From Cyanobacteria bacterium K_Offshore_surface_m2_239 (lineage in GTDB: Bacteria; Cyanobacteriota; Cyanobacteriia; PCC-6307; Cyanobiaceae), in assembly GCA_016882305.1 (NCBI GenBank), contig VGQX01000017.1:1-33810 (forward strand): a DNA stretch of 33,810 nucleotides. Direction: 5' to 3'. The notes under the pieces were generated by a model. It was given only the letters and a program-made list of their open reading frames with translations, was not told where the DNA came from and ran no database searches. Position 1 is the stretch's first letter, and each line of letters starts with the position of its first letter. The translations under genes and the position numbers were made by a program. Of the stretch, positions 1 to 9,215 are shown piece after piece.

Positions 1-2021
1 GGAGACGCCCCCTCCGGCGGCGGACTGGCAGCCTCGCCGGGGGCGGGGGTCGGCTCCGCGGCGGGCGCGGGGGGATCGGCCCGCAGGGAAAGGCTGATGC
101 GGGAGGCCGCCACCCCTTCATTGGTGACCAGCAGCTGCACAGGGGAGGCGTCTTGCACCCCCAGATTCACCACCCGCAGAGGACCACGAGGGGCCAGGGC
201 GCGGCCATCCGCCCCATAGACGCTCATCTGCAGCAGAGGGGTGCCATTCACGCCGAGCACGAGGGAGTGGCCGACCGGCAGGCGGATCGGGAACAACCGG
301 GCGCCATTGGCCGGAACATCCGCCGAAAGGATCTGGGTGACCTGGGGACGGGCCTCGATCGGCTCGATGGAGAGATTTTCCAGGATCTGCACCGCGGCGG
401 CATACCAGAGCTGGCGGTAGGGCTCCTCGGGCATCCGATCGGTGGCGCGGGAGGGCAGAAGGCTCTGAGCGCTGCCAGAGACCAGCTGCCGCAGAACGTC
501 CGCGCTCAGGCCCTGGCGGGCCAGGCTCCGCTGCCGCTCTTCCCAGTCCGCCGCTGTGAAGCTGCCCAGCCGCCGACGCAGCTCCAGAGGAAGCTGCTCC
601 ACCCGGGCAAGCCAGTCATCCGCCAGCGCATTCCACGACTTGCGCAGCGGCGCATCCTCCAGGGAATCCGTCGGCAGGCGGCCGCGACGCTCGGGATACT
701 GGGCCAGAAGGCTGGTGTTCACCAGGTCGAGGAACCAGCTCCGATCCACCTGCAGGGCCCGCAGGCGACTCATCAGCTGTTCGCGTCGATCCACTTCCCC
801 GGGAGGAAGGCTGGGGGACGCGTCCAACGCTGGAGGCGCGCCCCCCGAGGACGTGGCGGGGGAGTCGCCGCGGCCCAGCCACCACCAGCCCACCGCCGTG
901 CCCACCACAGCGGAGACCACCAGGGCCAGGAGCACCGGCCAGAGTCCGCCTTCAGCGCGCTCCTCCCGTTCCAGTTGGCGGGCGCGGACGGGGGTGACGG
1001 CGCGCCGGGGGGCGGGGGAAGCGGGGCGGAGCGGCTCCACCGCGTCCACCGCGTCCACCAGCGGGTCTGTGCGTTCGTCGGCGGAGATCACCGGCTCCTC
1101 GGGGGAGACTGCGGCGGCGGCGGCTGGGACGGCGGCGGGAGCTGGGACGGCGGCGGGAGCTGGGGCGGCGGCGGGCACCAGGACAACCGTGCGGTCCGCC
1201 CTGGGCACGGGTCCCGTGCTGTCGGGCATCGGCAGGGACTGAAAGGCGCTGAGGGCCTGGGAGGCGGTGGCCGGCCGCTGAACTGGATCTCGGCTGAGCA
1301 GCCGTTCCAACTGGTGGCGCAGGGCCGGTTCCCCGTCGAGGGCCGAAGGCCAGCGCCACTCCATCGTCGCTGGCTCCAGCAACCGCTCCGGCGCATCGCC
1401 ACTGAGCAGGACCAGGGCCATCACCCCCAGGGCATGCAGATCCATCCAGGGCTTGGGTGGCTCCCCCCGCCGCAGCTCCGGCGGGGCATAGCCCGGCGTC
1501 GCGCCCAACACCCCGCCTTCGGGCCCTCGCAGCAAACCGAAGTCCAGAAGCACGGGCAAACCGTCGCTGTCTCGCCGCAACACGTTGGCGGGGGTCAGGT
1601 CGCCGTGGAGCAGATCCTGGCTGTGGAGCGCCGCCAGCACGGGCAGCAGCTGACGCAGCAGCAGCAGCACCTCCCCGGCGCCAAAGACCAGCTGACGCTC
1701 CTGACGGGCCGCCAGCAGTTGCTCGTAGGTGCGGCCCGCCTGCCATTCGCGCACGAGCCAAAGCTCATCGCCCTCGCTGATCGCCGCGCCCACCCGCGGC
1801 ACCTGGGGATGCAGCACCCCCTGCAGGCGTGCCCAGAGCTGACGGGCTTGCGGTTGATCCCGGTCCGGTCCGAGGCGGCGCAGCGCCGCGGGCGCCTCGG
1901 CGGCCAGGGTGTCGCGCGTCAGCCAGAGGTCCCCCTGGCCCCCGGAACCATCGCTCAGGGGGCGCTCCAGGCGATACCGCCCCCCGATCAACGCGCCTGC
2001 GCTTGGAGTGGAAGGCGTCAT
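1..2021 (-). CDS. Ser/Thr protein kinase-like protein with C-terminal TM and extracytoplasmic domain (partial, runs off window start)
   Basis: Minus-strand translation from ATG at 2021 is open to position 1: MTPSTPSAGALIGGRYRLERPLSDGSGGQGDLWL... LLHGDLTPANVL... LLDFGLLRG... GYAPPE, followed by a Pro/Ala linker, a TM segment (LWPVLLALVVSAVVGTAVGWWW) and a C-terminal domain. Not in the ORF track because it has no stop inside the window. Start overlaps the cysK stop (ATGA). Confidence 0.85.
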   Translation of the reverse strand, partial: MTPSTPSAGALIGGRYRLERPLSDGSGGQGDLWLTRDTLAAEAPAALRRLGPDRDQPQARQLWARLQGVLHPQVPRVGAAISEGDELWLVREWQAGRTYEQLLAARQERQLVFGAGEVLLLLRQLLPVLAALHSQDLLHGDLTPANVLRRDSDGLPVLLDFGLLRGPEGGVLGATPGYAPPELRRGEPPKPWMDLHALGVMALVLLSGDAPERLLEPATMEWRWPSALDGEPALRHQLERLLSRDPVQRPATASQALSAFQSLPMPDSTGPVPRADRTVVLVPAAAPAPAAVPAPAAVPAAAAAVSPEEPVISADERTDPLVDAVDAVEPLRPASPAPRRAVTPVRARQLEREERAEGGLWPVLLALVVSAVVGTAVGWWWLGRGDSPATSSGGAPPALDASPSLPPGEVDRREQLMSRLRALQVDRSWFLDLVNTSLLAQYPERRGRLPTDSLEDAPLRKSWNALADDWLARVEQLPLELRRRLGSFTAADWEERQRSLARQGLSADVLRQLVSGSAQSLLPSRATDRMPEEPYRQLWYAAAVQILENLSIEPIEARPQVTQILSADVPANGARLFPIRLPVGHSLVLGVNGTPLLQMSVYGADGRALAPRGPLRVVNLGVQDASPVQLLVTNEGVAASRISLSLRADPPAPAAEPTPAPGEAASPPPEGAS
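1124..1177. repeat. 3 x 18-bp tandem repeat (ctgggacggcggcgggag) encoding the Pro/Ala-rich linker of the kinase-like protein
   Basis: Read directly: ctgggacggcggcgggag / ctgggacggcggcgggag / ctggggcggcggcgggca; minus-strand product PAPAAV-type repeats. Confidence 0.9.
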
Positions 2022-3022
2022 CAGACGGAGTCCCGCACCGTGCGCTGCGGCTGGCTCAGGCCCTTGGATCGCAACCAGTCGGCGTCATAGAGGCGGGAGC
2101 GATAGCGGTCGCCGCTGTCGCACAGCACGGTGACGATCCGATGGCCGGGGCCCAGTCGCCGGGCGGTCTCCACCGCCGCGGCTACGTTGATCCCCACCGA
2201 TCCCCCCATGAACAGCCCCTCCTCCCAAAGGAGCGCGTGGATGGTGCGCAGGGCCTCCGCGTCGTCAATGCGCACCGCGTCGTCCACCGGAGCGCCCCGC
2301 AGATTGGCGGTGATGCGACTGTTGCCGATCCCCTCCGTGATCGATTGGCCCTCGCTGCGCAAATCTCCAGAGGTCGCCCAGTGATAGAGCGCACTGCCAT
2401 GGGGATCCGCCAACACGCAGCGGATCGCTGGATCGCGCTCCTTCAGGAACAGCGCCACCCCCGCGTAGGTGCCCCCTGTGCCCGTGGCGGCCACCCAGGC
2501 ATCCACGCGCCCCTCGCATTGCTCCCAGATTTCGGGCCCCGTGCTGGCGTAGTGAGCGCGACGGTTGGCCAGGTTGTCGAATTGGTTGGCCCAGAGGGCT
2601 CCCGGGATCTCCTGAGCGAGGCGACCGGACAGCTTCACGTAGTTGTCGGGGTTGGAATAGGGAACCGCCGGCACGGTGCGCACCTCCGCCCCGAGGCTGA
2701 GCAGCAGCCCGATCTTTTCCGCTGACTGGGTTTCGGGAATCACGATCAGAGCGCGGTAGCCCAGGGCGTTGCACAGATGCGTGAGGCCGATGCCGGTGTT
2801 TCCCGCTGTTCCCTCCACCACCGTGCCCCCCGGCCGGAGTTGGCCACTGGCCTCCGCCTCCTGGAGGATGCCGAGGGCGGCACGGTCCTTGACCGAACCA
2901 CCGGGATTCATGAATTCCGCCTTGCCGAGGATCTCGCAACCGGTGAGGGCACTGAGGGTCCGCAGACGGATCAAGGGCGTGCGGCCGACGGCGCCGGAAA
3001 ACCCTTCAGTGATGTTCCCCAT
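2021..3022 (-). CDS. cysK: Cysteine synthase A (O-acetylserine sulfhydrylase family, PLP-dependent)
   Basis: MGNITEGFSGAVGRTPLIRLRTLS...NPGGSVKDRAALGI...EGTAGNTGIGL...ATGTGGTYAGV...GGSVGIN; typical PLP-lysine (SVKDR) and TAGNTG motifs. Alternative GTG start near 3066. Confidence 0.92.
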   Translation of the reverse strand: MGNITEGFSGAVGRTPLIRLRTLSALTGCEILGKAEFMNPGGSVKDRAALGILQEAEASGQLRPGGTVVEGTAGNTGIGLTHLCNALGYRALIVIPETQSAEKIGLLLSLGAEVRTVPAVPYSNPDNYVKLSGRLAQEIPGALWANQFDNLANRRAHYASTGPEIWEQCEGRVDAWVAATGTGGTYAGVALFLKERDPAIRCVLADPHGSALYHWATSGDLRSEGQSITEGIGNSRITANLRGAPVDDAVRIDDAEALRTIHALLWEEGLFMGGSVGINVAAAVETARRLGPGHRIVTVLCDSGDRYRSRLYDADWLRSKGLSQPQRTVRDSV

Positions 3023-3090
3023 GCCAATGGCCTGATCCAGCGAACGCTTGCGCAGGATCGTAGGCACAGCCCCTAAGCTCTCCGCCAACG

Positions 3091-4377
3091 ATGGTGCCAG
3101 CGATCGGCCCTGCCCCTCCCACGGTGGGTCTCTCCCCCTCGGGTGGCGCTCCCCTGGCTCCCTGGCGGGGGGACGTCTCCGCTCTCCTCTCCCGCCTGCG
3201 GGCCGTGCGTCGCCACAGCGAGGCGTTGATCGCTCCCCTGGAGCCGGAGGATCTCTGCCTTCAGGGGATGGCGGACGCCAGCCCACCCAAATGGCACCTG
3301 GGACACACCACCTGGTTTTTTGACATCTTTGTGCTCTCCCCGCATCTGGAGGGGTGGCCCGCCCTCGATCAGCGGTGGGGTTTCCTGTTCAACTCGTACT
3401 ACGACGCCGTGGGCGCGCGCCATCCGCGGCCCCAGCGGGGCCTCCTCACTCGGCCGCCGATGGACGCGGTGCTGCGTTGGCGCCGGCGGGTGGATGAGGG
3501 GCTGGAGCGGTTGCTGGCCCAGCTCGACGGTCAGCCTCCGGAGCGGGCCGCCCGGCCGCTGGAGTTGCTGGAGCTGGGCGTCCACCACGAGCAGCAGCAC
3601 CAGGAACTGTTGCTGATGGACCTGCTGGATGGCTTCAGCCGCAACCCCCTGGAGCCGGCCTATCGACTCCATCCGGAGGACGGTCCGCGGGATCCAGCGC
3701 CGGTGGGGCTGGTGGAGCCTGGCTGGCTGACCCATCCGGGGGGGCTGGTGGAGATCGGCCACGACAACCCGCAAGCCTTCGCCTTCGACAACGAGGGACC
3801 CCGGCATCGGGTGTGGCTGGAGCCCTTTGCCCTCTCGCGCCGACTGGTGAGCAACGCCGACTACGCCGCCTTCATCGCCGACGGGGGCTACCGCCGGCCG
3901 GAGCTGTGGATGAGCGAGGGCTGGGCGATCGCCCGGGAGAGGGGTTGGAGCGCACCGCGCTACTGGCGCGAGGAGAACGGGGAATTCACCCTGTCCGGGC
4001 GCCAGCCCCTGCACCCGGACGCGCCGGTGCGCCACCTCAGCTGGTTTGAGGCGGAGGCCTACGCCCGCTGGGCCGGGGCCCGGCTGCCCTCGGAAGCGGA
4101 GTGGGAGCAGGTCGCCAGTGGCGGCGACCTGCCGGCGGCCTTCGACAGCCTCTGGCAGTGGACGGCCACACCGTACCGGCCCTATCCCGGCTACCAGCCG
4201 GAAGCGGGAGCGGTGGGCGAATACAACGGCAAATTCATGAGCTCCCAGTTCGTCCTCCGCGGTAGTGCCACCCTCACCCCTCCGGGCCACGCCAGGCTCA
4301 CCTATCGCAACTTCTTCAGCCCCGAAAGCCGCTGGATGGCCAGCGGGCTGCGCCTGGCGCGGGAGGCCACCCCGTGA
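3091..4377 (+). CDS. egtB: Ergothioneine biosynthesis sulfoxide synthase EgtB (DinB-like plus FGE-sulfatase domains)
   Basis: WHLGHTTWFFDIF and HHEQQHQELLLMD (HxxxHxE iron ligands), C-terminal FGE-type VRHLSWFEAEAYARWAGARLPSEAEWE; immediately followed by egtD. Confidence 0.92.
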   Translation: MVPAIGPAPPTVGLSPSGGAPLAPWRGDVSALLSRLRAVRRHSEALIAPLEPEDLCLQGMADASPPKWHLGHTTWFFDIFVLSPHLEGWPALDQRWGFLFNSYYDAVGARHPRPQRGLLTRPPMDAVLRWRRRVDEGLERLLAQLDGQPPERAARPLELLELGVHHEQQHQELLLMDLLDGFSRNPLEPAYRLHPEDGPRDPAPVGLVEPGWLTHPGGLVEIGHDNPQAFAFDNEGPRHRVWLEPFALSRRLVSNADYAAFIADGGYRRPELWMSEGWAIARERGWSAPRYWREENGEFTLSGRQPLHPDAPVRHLSWFEAEAYARWAGARLPSEAEWEQVASGGDLPAAFDSLWQWTATPYRPYPGYQPEAGAVGEYNGKFMSSQFVLRGSATLTPPGHARLTYRNFFSPESRWMASGLRLAREATP

Positions 4378-5387
4378 CCACGCTGATGGACCTCCATCCC
4401 GTGCCGGCGGACATGGCCCAGCTCGTGCGGGAGGGCCTGGCTCGGAGCCCGAAGCAGCTGCCCGCCTGGCTGCTCTACGACGACGCCGGCTCCGAGCTGT
4501 TTGAGCGGATCTGCGAGCAACCCGAATACAGCCTCACCCGCACGGAGACGGAGTTGCTGACCCGTCTGGGCCCGGAGCTGGCCGCCGCCCTCGGCCCGGG
4601 GGCGCTGGTGGAGTTCGGCGCCGGCAACGGCCGGAAGGTGAGCCCCCTGCTGGCGGCCGGGCGACAGAGCGCGTGCGTGGCCCTCGACATCAGCGCCGAC
4701 CACCTCCGCCGCGCCTGCGAGGGCCTGCGGGAGCGCCATCCGGGCCTGCCCATCCTCGGCATCTGCTGCGACTACAGCACCCTCGACGCCCTGCCCGACC
4801 ATCCTTTGCTGCGCCAGCCCCGCATCGGTTTCTTTCCAGGGGGTTCCCTGGGCAATTTCGCTCCAACGGAGGCCATCCGCCTCCTGCGCCGCTTTGGCGC
4901 CCTGCTGGGGGGGAACAGCCGGCTGCTGATCGGCATCGATCAACCCAAGGCCGTGGACCGGTTGGAAGCCGCTTACAACGACGCGGCCGGCTGGTCGGCC
5001 GCCTTCGCCCTCAACCTGTTGAAACGGCTGAACCGGGAGCTGGAGGGCACCTTCGACCCCGAGGGCTTCCGCTATGAGGCCCGCTGGGAACAGGAAGCCA
5101 GCCGCATCGCCATGGCGCTGGTGAGTGAACGGTCCCAGAGCGTGCGCGTGGCGGGCGAGCGCTTTCACTTCGACGCTGGCGAGCCCCTGATCACGGAATA
5201 CAGCGTGAAATATTCCCCTGAGCACTTCCACGCCCTGGCCCGCGCAGCCGGCTGGCATCCCCTGAACCGGTGGAGCGACCCCTCGGGGGACCTCTCCCTG
5301 CATCTTCTCTGGAGGCTGGAACGGGCAAACTCTCTGGAACAGGCAAACTCTCTGGAACAGGCAAACTCTCTTGAACGGGCAAACTGA
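4374..5387 (+). CDS. egtD: L-histidine N-alpha-methyltransferase EgtD
   Basis: LPAWLLYDDAGSELFERICEQPEYSLTRTETELL...LVEFGAGNGRKVSPLL...LGNFAPTEAIRLLRRF; GTG start overlaps the egtB stop (GTGA). Confidence 0.92.
   Translation: MTTLMDLHPVPADMAQLVREGLARSPKQLPAWLLYDDAGSELFERICEQPEYSLTRTETELLTRLGPELAAALGPGALVEFGAGNGRKVSPLLAAGRQSACVALDISADHLRRACEGLRERHPGLPILGICCDYSTLDALPDHPLLRQPRIGFFPGGSLGNFAPTEAIRLLRRFGALLGGNSRLLIGIDQPKAVDRLEAAYNDAAGWSAAFALNLLKRLNRELEGTFDPEGFRYEARWEQEASRIAMALVSERSQSVRVAGERFHFDAGEPLITEYSVKYSPEHFHALARAAGWHPLNRWSDPSGDLSLHLLWRLERANSLEQANSLEQANSLERAN
5316..5387 (+). repeat. 4 x 18-bp tandem repeat forming the C-terminus and stop codon of egtD
   Basis: ctggaacgggcaaactct / ctggaacaggcaaactct / ctggaacaggcaaactct / cttgaacgggcaaactga; encodes (LE[R/Q]ANS)x3-LERAN-stop. 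Confidence 0.97.
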
Positions 5388-5426
5388 AGGGATCGCGGGA
5401 CAGCGTGAACCCCCCGGGACCCTGCC

Positions 5427-5687
5427 ATGAGCCGTGACGACTGGAGCCGCGATGACCAACGACAGGCCATGCGCCAGGTGCGGGAGGGGCTGATCGAGGA
5501 GCTGGAGGGGCTCTACCTGCACACCTTTGAGCGTCTCAGCGAACTGGAGCTGGGCGAGGGAGCGATCGCCCGCCTCACCCAGCTGCTTCTGCGCTCCCGC
5601 GAGGCCGCCCTCACCCCTCTGCGGGACGAGATCGAGGCGCCCCTGATCACCCGGGCTCCCTCGGAGCGCGACGGAGAGGAGGACTGA
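5427..5687 (+). CDS. Small protein of the egt cluster (recalled as 'hercynine metabolism small protein' family)
   Basis: 86-aa ORF (MSRDDWSRDDQRQAMRQVREGLIEELEGLYLHTF...) co-directional with egtBD and touching the next ORF; family name is recall, not searched. Confidence 0.75.
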   Translation: MSRDDWSRDDQRQAMRQVREGLIEELEGLYLHTFERLSELELGEGAIARLTQLLLRSREAALTPLRDEIEAPLITRAPSERDGEED

Positions 5688-6232
5688 TGGCGAGCGCGAC
5701 CAACAATTGGCTGGATCAACTGGAGGCGCGGCTGGAGGCCACGCTTGAGGGGTTTCTTGAGGCCAATCCCCAGCAGGAGGCCCTGTTGGCCGAGCAGGAC
5801 GCACGCGAGCGCCAGGAGCGGCTGCGGCGGGATCGGCTGACCCTGAAAACGGAGGCGGAACTGCAGCGTCTGGGACTGCTGCGGCTGGCGGACGACATCC
5901 GTTCCTGGCAGGCGCGGGTGGAGCGCGCCAAGACGGCGGGGGCGCTGGATCTGGCCGGGCGGGCCGAGGCCCACATCGCCACCTTGATGGAGCGGGGTCG
6001 CGCCCGCTGGCAGACGCTGGCGGAGCTGGGAGAACGCTTCGCGACGGTGGAACGGGAGCTTGAACAGCTGGCGAACAGCCCGCCGCCGGCCCCGGGGCGC
6101 GCAAGCGGGGGGAGGAACAAAGAAGCGGCCGCCAAGGAGACGGGGACGTCCACCGCCCATCTGGAGGCGGATTGGGCAGCCTTCGAAACCCAGCAGGATC
6201 TGGATCAGCTGCGTCGGACGATGCAAGGCTGA
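5687..6232 (+). CDS. Coiled-coil protein of the egt cluster (recalled as 'hercynine metabolism protein' family)
   Basis: 181-aa charged helical ORF (MASATNNWLDQLEARLEATLEGFLEANPQQEALL...), start overlaps preceding stop (TGATGG). Confidence 0.75.
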   Translation: MASATNNWLDQLEARLEATLEGFLEANPQQEALLAEQDARERQERLRRDRLTLKTEAELQRLGLLRLADDIRSWQARVERAKTAGALDLAGRAEAHIATLMERGRARWQTLAELGERFATVERELEQLANSPPPAPGRASGGRNKEAAAKETGTSTAHLEADWAAFETQQDLDQLRRTMQG

Positions 6233-6291
6233 GGAGCAAGCCCGCTGCAGGGAGACGGAGAACACCCTCCCGTCGGACAAGCCGAGACGCC

Positions 6292-6555
6292 TCAGCCCTT
6301 CGGCGCGGGCGGCACGAGACTGACGCCCTCCGGGGGAGGTGTGGGGTCGGGATCGGCGATCAGCATGTGCTGCAGCACGATCTCCGGACGCTCACTGTCT
6401 CGCCAGCGGATGCGATACGCCGGCATCTTGGTGCCCCGGCTGGTGGTCTGCTCGACGGGTTCCATGACCCAACCGCGGCGCGATCGCCCTTGGGGGTTGC
6501 GCTTCACAACCGCATCGGCGTGCTTGAAGCGAAAACCGACCCGCTCGCCACTCAT
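6292..6555 (-). CDS. Conserved hypothetical protein (87 aa)
   Basis: MSGERVGFRFKHADAVVKRNPQGRSRRGWVMEPVEQTTSRGTKMPAYRIRWRDSERPEIVLQHML...; coherent composition, placed just downstream of lysS on the same strand. Confidence 0.65.
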   Translation of the reverse strand: MSGERVGFRFKHADAVVKRNPQGRSRRGWVMEPVEQTTSRGTKMPAYRIRWRDSERPEIVLQHMLIADPDPTPPPEGVSLVPPAPKG

Positions 6556-6638
6556 TCTGGGTGTGAGAACCTACTGAACCCATTATTCCACTGCATCGGC
6601 GCCCCGCTGGCGGGCCCGGGGCACTTCAGACCTGCGGA

Positions 6639-8162
6639 TCAGGTGGCCTCCTCCGCGACAACGTTGTCCTTCTGGAGCTCGGGCCGGAGCAAAGGAAAGG
6701 CAATCACATCCCGGATGGAGGGGCTGTCGGTGAGCAACATGGCCAGGCGGTCGATGCCGATGCCCAACCCACCGGTGGGCGGCATCCCCACCTCCAGGGC
6801 CGCGAGAAAGTCCTCATCCACGCTCTGCGCTTCCGGATCGCCGGCATGGCGACGCTCCTGCTGATGTTCCAGGCGCCGCCGCTGATCCACGGGGTCGATC
6901 AGCTCGGAAAAGGCATTGGCCGTCTCCCTGCCGGCGATGAAGAGCTCGAAACGCTCCACCAGGCCCGGCTTGGAGCGGTGGGCGCGGGCCAGCGGGGAGG
7001 TCTCCACCGGGTAATCGATCACAAAGGTGGGTTGAACCAGAGTGGTCTCCACCCGCTGCTCAAACGCCTCCACCAGCAGGCGGCCCACGCTGTCCGCCGT
7101 GTCAGGCACCTCCAGCCCGGCCTGACGCATCGCCTCCGCAGCGTCCTGGCGACGGGTCCAGGCGTTGAAATCGAGGCCCGTCGCCTCCCGCACCAGGTCG
7201 TGCATCGTCTCTTTGCGCCAAGGGGGAGCGAAAGCGATCGGCGTCCCCTGATACGTGATGGTGCTCGACCCGCAGACCGTCTCCGTGACGGAGGCGATCA
7301 ACTGTTCCGTCAGCTCCATCATCGTCTGGTAGTCGGCATAGGCCTGATAGATCTCCACCGAGGTGAATTCCGGGTTGTGGCGGGTGCTCACCCCCTCATT
7401 GCGAAAGATGCGCCCCAGTTCATAGACCCGCTCGAAGCCGCCCACCACGAGGCGCTTGAGATGCAGTTCCGTGGCAATCCGCAGCGTGAGCGGCAGATCC
7501 AGGGCGTTGTGATGGGTTTCAAACGGGCGGGCGTCGGCCCCACCGGCCTGGGTCTGCAACACGGGGGTTTCGATCTCCAGGAAGCCCCGCTCATCCAGCC
7601 AGCGCCGCAGCCCGCTCACCAACTGGGCTCGCTTGCGAAAGGTGTCCCGGGTCTGGGGGGAGACGATGAGATCGAGATGACGCTGGCGGTAGCGCTTCTC
7701 CACGTCCGCCAGGCCATGCCATTTGTCCGGCAGGGGCTGCAGCGCCTTGCTGAGCATCCGCCAATCGCTCACCTTCACCGACAACTCCCCCCGATCCGTG
7801 CGCCGCAGGGTGCCCTCCACGCCGAGCCAGTCGCCGATGTCCGTCAGGGTGGTCAGCTGGGCGAAGCCATCCGGTTGGTCGGGATGGGCCTCCAGCAGGC
7901 TGGCTCGGTCGATGTAGAGCTGGATGGTGCCGCTTTCGTCCGCCAGGGTGAAGAAGGCCAGCTTGCCCATCACCCGGCGGGTGAGGATTCGGCCCGCCAG
8001 ACAGACCTGCCGCGGGTTCTCTTCACCCTTCGGGAGGTCGGCATGCTCACGCTGGAGATCCGCCGCGCGCTCGGTGGGGGCATAGGAGAAGGCGTAGGGG
8101 AGGTGGCCATGGGCCTCAAGAGCTCGGGCCTTTTCCAGGCGGGTCGCGCGCAGATCCGACAA
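6639..8162 (-). CDS. lysS: Lysyl-tRNA synthetase (class II)
   Basis: [25 protein letters not shown]...; class II motifs [76 protein letters not shown]. Confidence 0.97.
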   Translation of the reverse strand: MSDLRATRLEKARALEAHGHLPYAFSYAPTERAADLQREHADLPKGEENPRQVCLAGRILTRRVMGKLAFFTLADESGTIQLYIDRASLLEAHPDQPDGFAQLTTLTDIGDWLGVEGTLRRTDRGELSVKVSDWRMLSKALQPLPDKWHGLADVEKRYRQRHLDLIVSPQTRDTFRKRAQLVSGLRRWLDERGFLEIETPVLQTQAGGADARPFETHHNALDLPLTLRIATELHLKRLVVGGFERVYELGRIFRNEGVSTRHNPEFTSVEIYQAYADYQTMMELTEQLIASVTETVCGSSTITYQGTPIAFAPPWRKETMHDLVREATGLDFNAWTRRQDAAEAMRQAGLEVPDTADSVGRLLVEAFEQRVETTLVQPTFVIDYPVETSPLARAHRSKPGLVERFELFIAGRETANAFSELIDPVDQRRRLEHQQERRHAGDPEAQSVDEDFLAALEVGMPPTGGLGIGIDRLAMLLTDSPSIRDVIAFPLLRPELQKDNVVAEEAT

Positions 8163-8206
8163 GGCGGGCAGGGGGCGTCAGGGATTGGAGCCATCCTGAA
8201 GGATGG

Positions 8207-9079
8207 TCAGCCAGCCGCAGCCAGGGGGCCCTCCACCATCCGCTGCGAGGCGTAACCGGTGCCCCGGACGGTGAGGATCAACTCGGGGTTGCGGGGATCG
8301 GGCTCCAGCTTCCCGCGCAGGCGGGCGACATAGACATCGACCACCCGCAGGTCGGCGGCCCGTCGCGGGGGATAGCCCCAAAGCTGTTCGAGGATCTCCG
8401 CCCGCGGCACCACCCGGCCCGGATCCCGGAACAGGAGTTCGAGCAGGCTGAATTCGGTGTAGGTGAGCGCGATGCGTTGCCCATCGCGGGTGACCTGGCG
8501 CCGATTGGTGTCCACCACCAGATCGCCCAGGCGCAGCACACCATTGCCAGCGGGCACCTCCCGGGGTTCCGCCTGGGCGGAGCCGCGGCCCACCCGCCGC
8601 AGGATGGTGGCGATGCGCACCTCCAGCTCCTTGGGGCTGAAAGGCTTGGGCAGATAGTCGTCGGCGCCGAGATCCAAGCCAGCCACCCGTTCCGCGATGG
8701 CATCGAGGGCGGAGAGGAAGATGATCGGCACACAGGATTCGGCTCGCAGGCGGCGACAGACCGCGAAACCATCCAGCTTGGGAAGCATCACATCGAGCAC
8801 CACAAGATCGGGCTGCTCGCGATGGAACGCCTCCAGGGCCTGCTCCCCGTCCTCCGCGCAGACGACGCGGTAGCCGGCCAGCTGGAGGCGCATCACCAGC
8901 ACGCGGCGGACGGCGGCCTCGTCATCCACCACCAGAAGGGTGGGCTTGGGGCTGTCGTCGGCCTCACCAGCGGGACGATCGTCATGGGCGTCGTCCGGCG
9001 AGGAGACCTCCCGCCGGCTCTGTCGGGAGGGCGTCGCGGCGGAGGGGATCAGCGACGGGGGACAATCCTCCAGACTCAT
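8207..9079 (-). CDS. OmpR/PhoB-family response regulator, RpaB (Ycf27)-like
   Basis: Receiver domain (LLVVDDEAAVRRVL...DLVVLDVMLPKLDGFAVCRRLR...LGADDYLPKPFSPKELEVRI) plus winged-helix DNA-binding domain (LTYTEFSLLELLFRDPGRVVPRAEILEQLWGYPP). RpaB rather than another paralog is a likely but unverified assignment. Confidence 0.88.
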   Translation of the reverse strand: MSLEDCPPSLIPSAATPSRQSRREVSSPDDAHDDRPAGEADDSPKPTLLVVDDEAAVRRVLVMRLQLAGYRVVCAEDGEQALEAFHREQPDLVVLDVMLPKLDGFAVCRRLRAESCVPIIFLSALDAIAERVAGLDLGADDYLPKPFSPKELEVRIATILRRVGRGSAQAEPREVPAGNGVLRLGDLVVDTNRRQVTRDGQRIALTYTEFSLLELLFRDPGRVVPRAEILEQLWGYPPRRAADLRVVDVYVARLRGKLEPDPRNPELILTVRGTGYASQRMVEGPLAAAG

Positions 9080-9215
9080 GGACGCAACGCATGATGAAGA
9101 ATCGCAACCATACCCTTGAGTGGTTCCTGGGGTCATCCCCCACCCCTGGGGCACCAGGAGGGTTTGAGCGATTTTTAAGCATTTCTACGGAAACAGACGG
9201 CGCTGAACCGGGCTG

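Noticed and set aside
153-2090. 645-aa plus-strand ORF
   Set aside because: Antisense shadow of the kinase-like gene in GC-rich DNA; Gln/His/Gly/Pro-rich with no domain motif.
3073-4290. 405-aa minus ORF opposite egtB
   Set aside because: Shadow ORF; egtB on the opposite strand carries clear catalytic motifs.
4302-6239. 645-aa minus ORF opposite egtD and the small ORFs
   Set aside because: Low-complexity shadow ORF; its apparent VCLFQR repeat is just the egtD 18-bp repeat read backwards.
6846-8255. 469-aa plus ORF opposite lysS
   Set aside because: Antisense to a confident lysS; no coherent domain.
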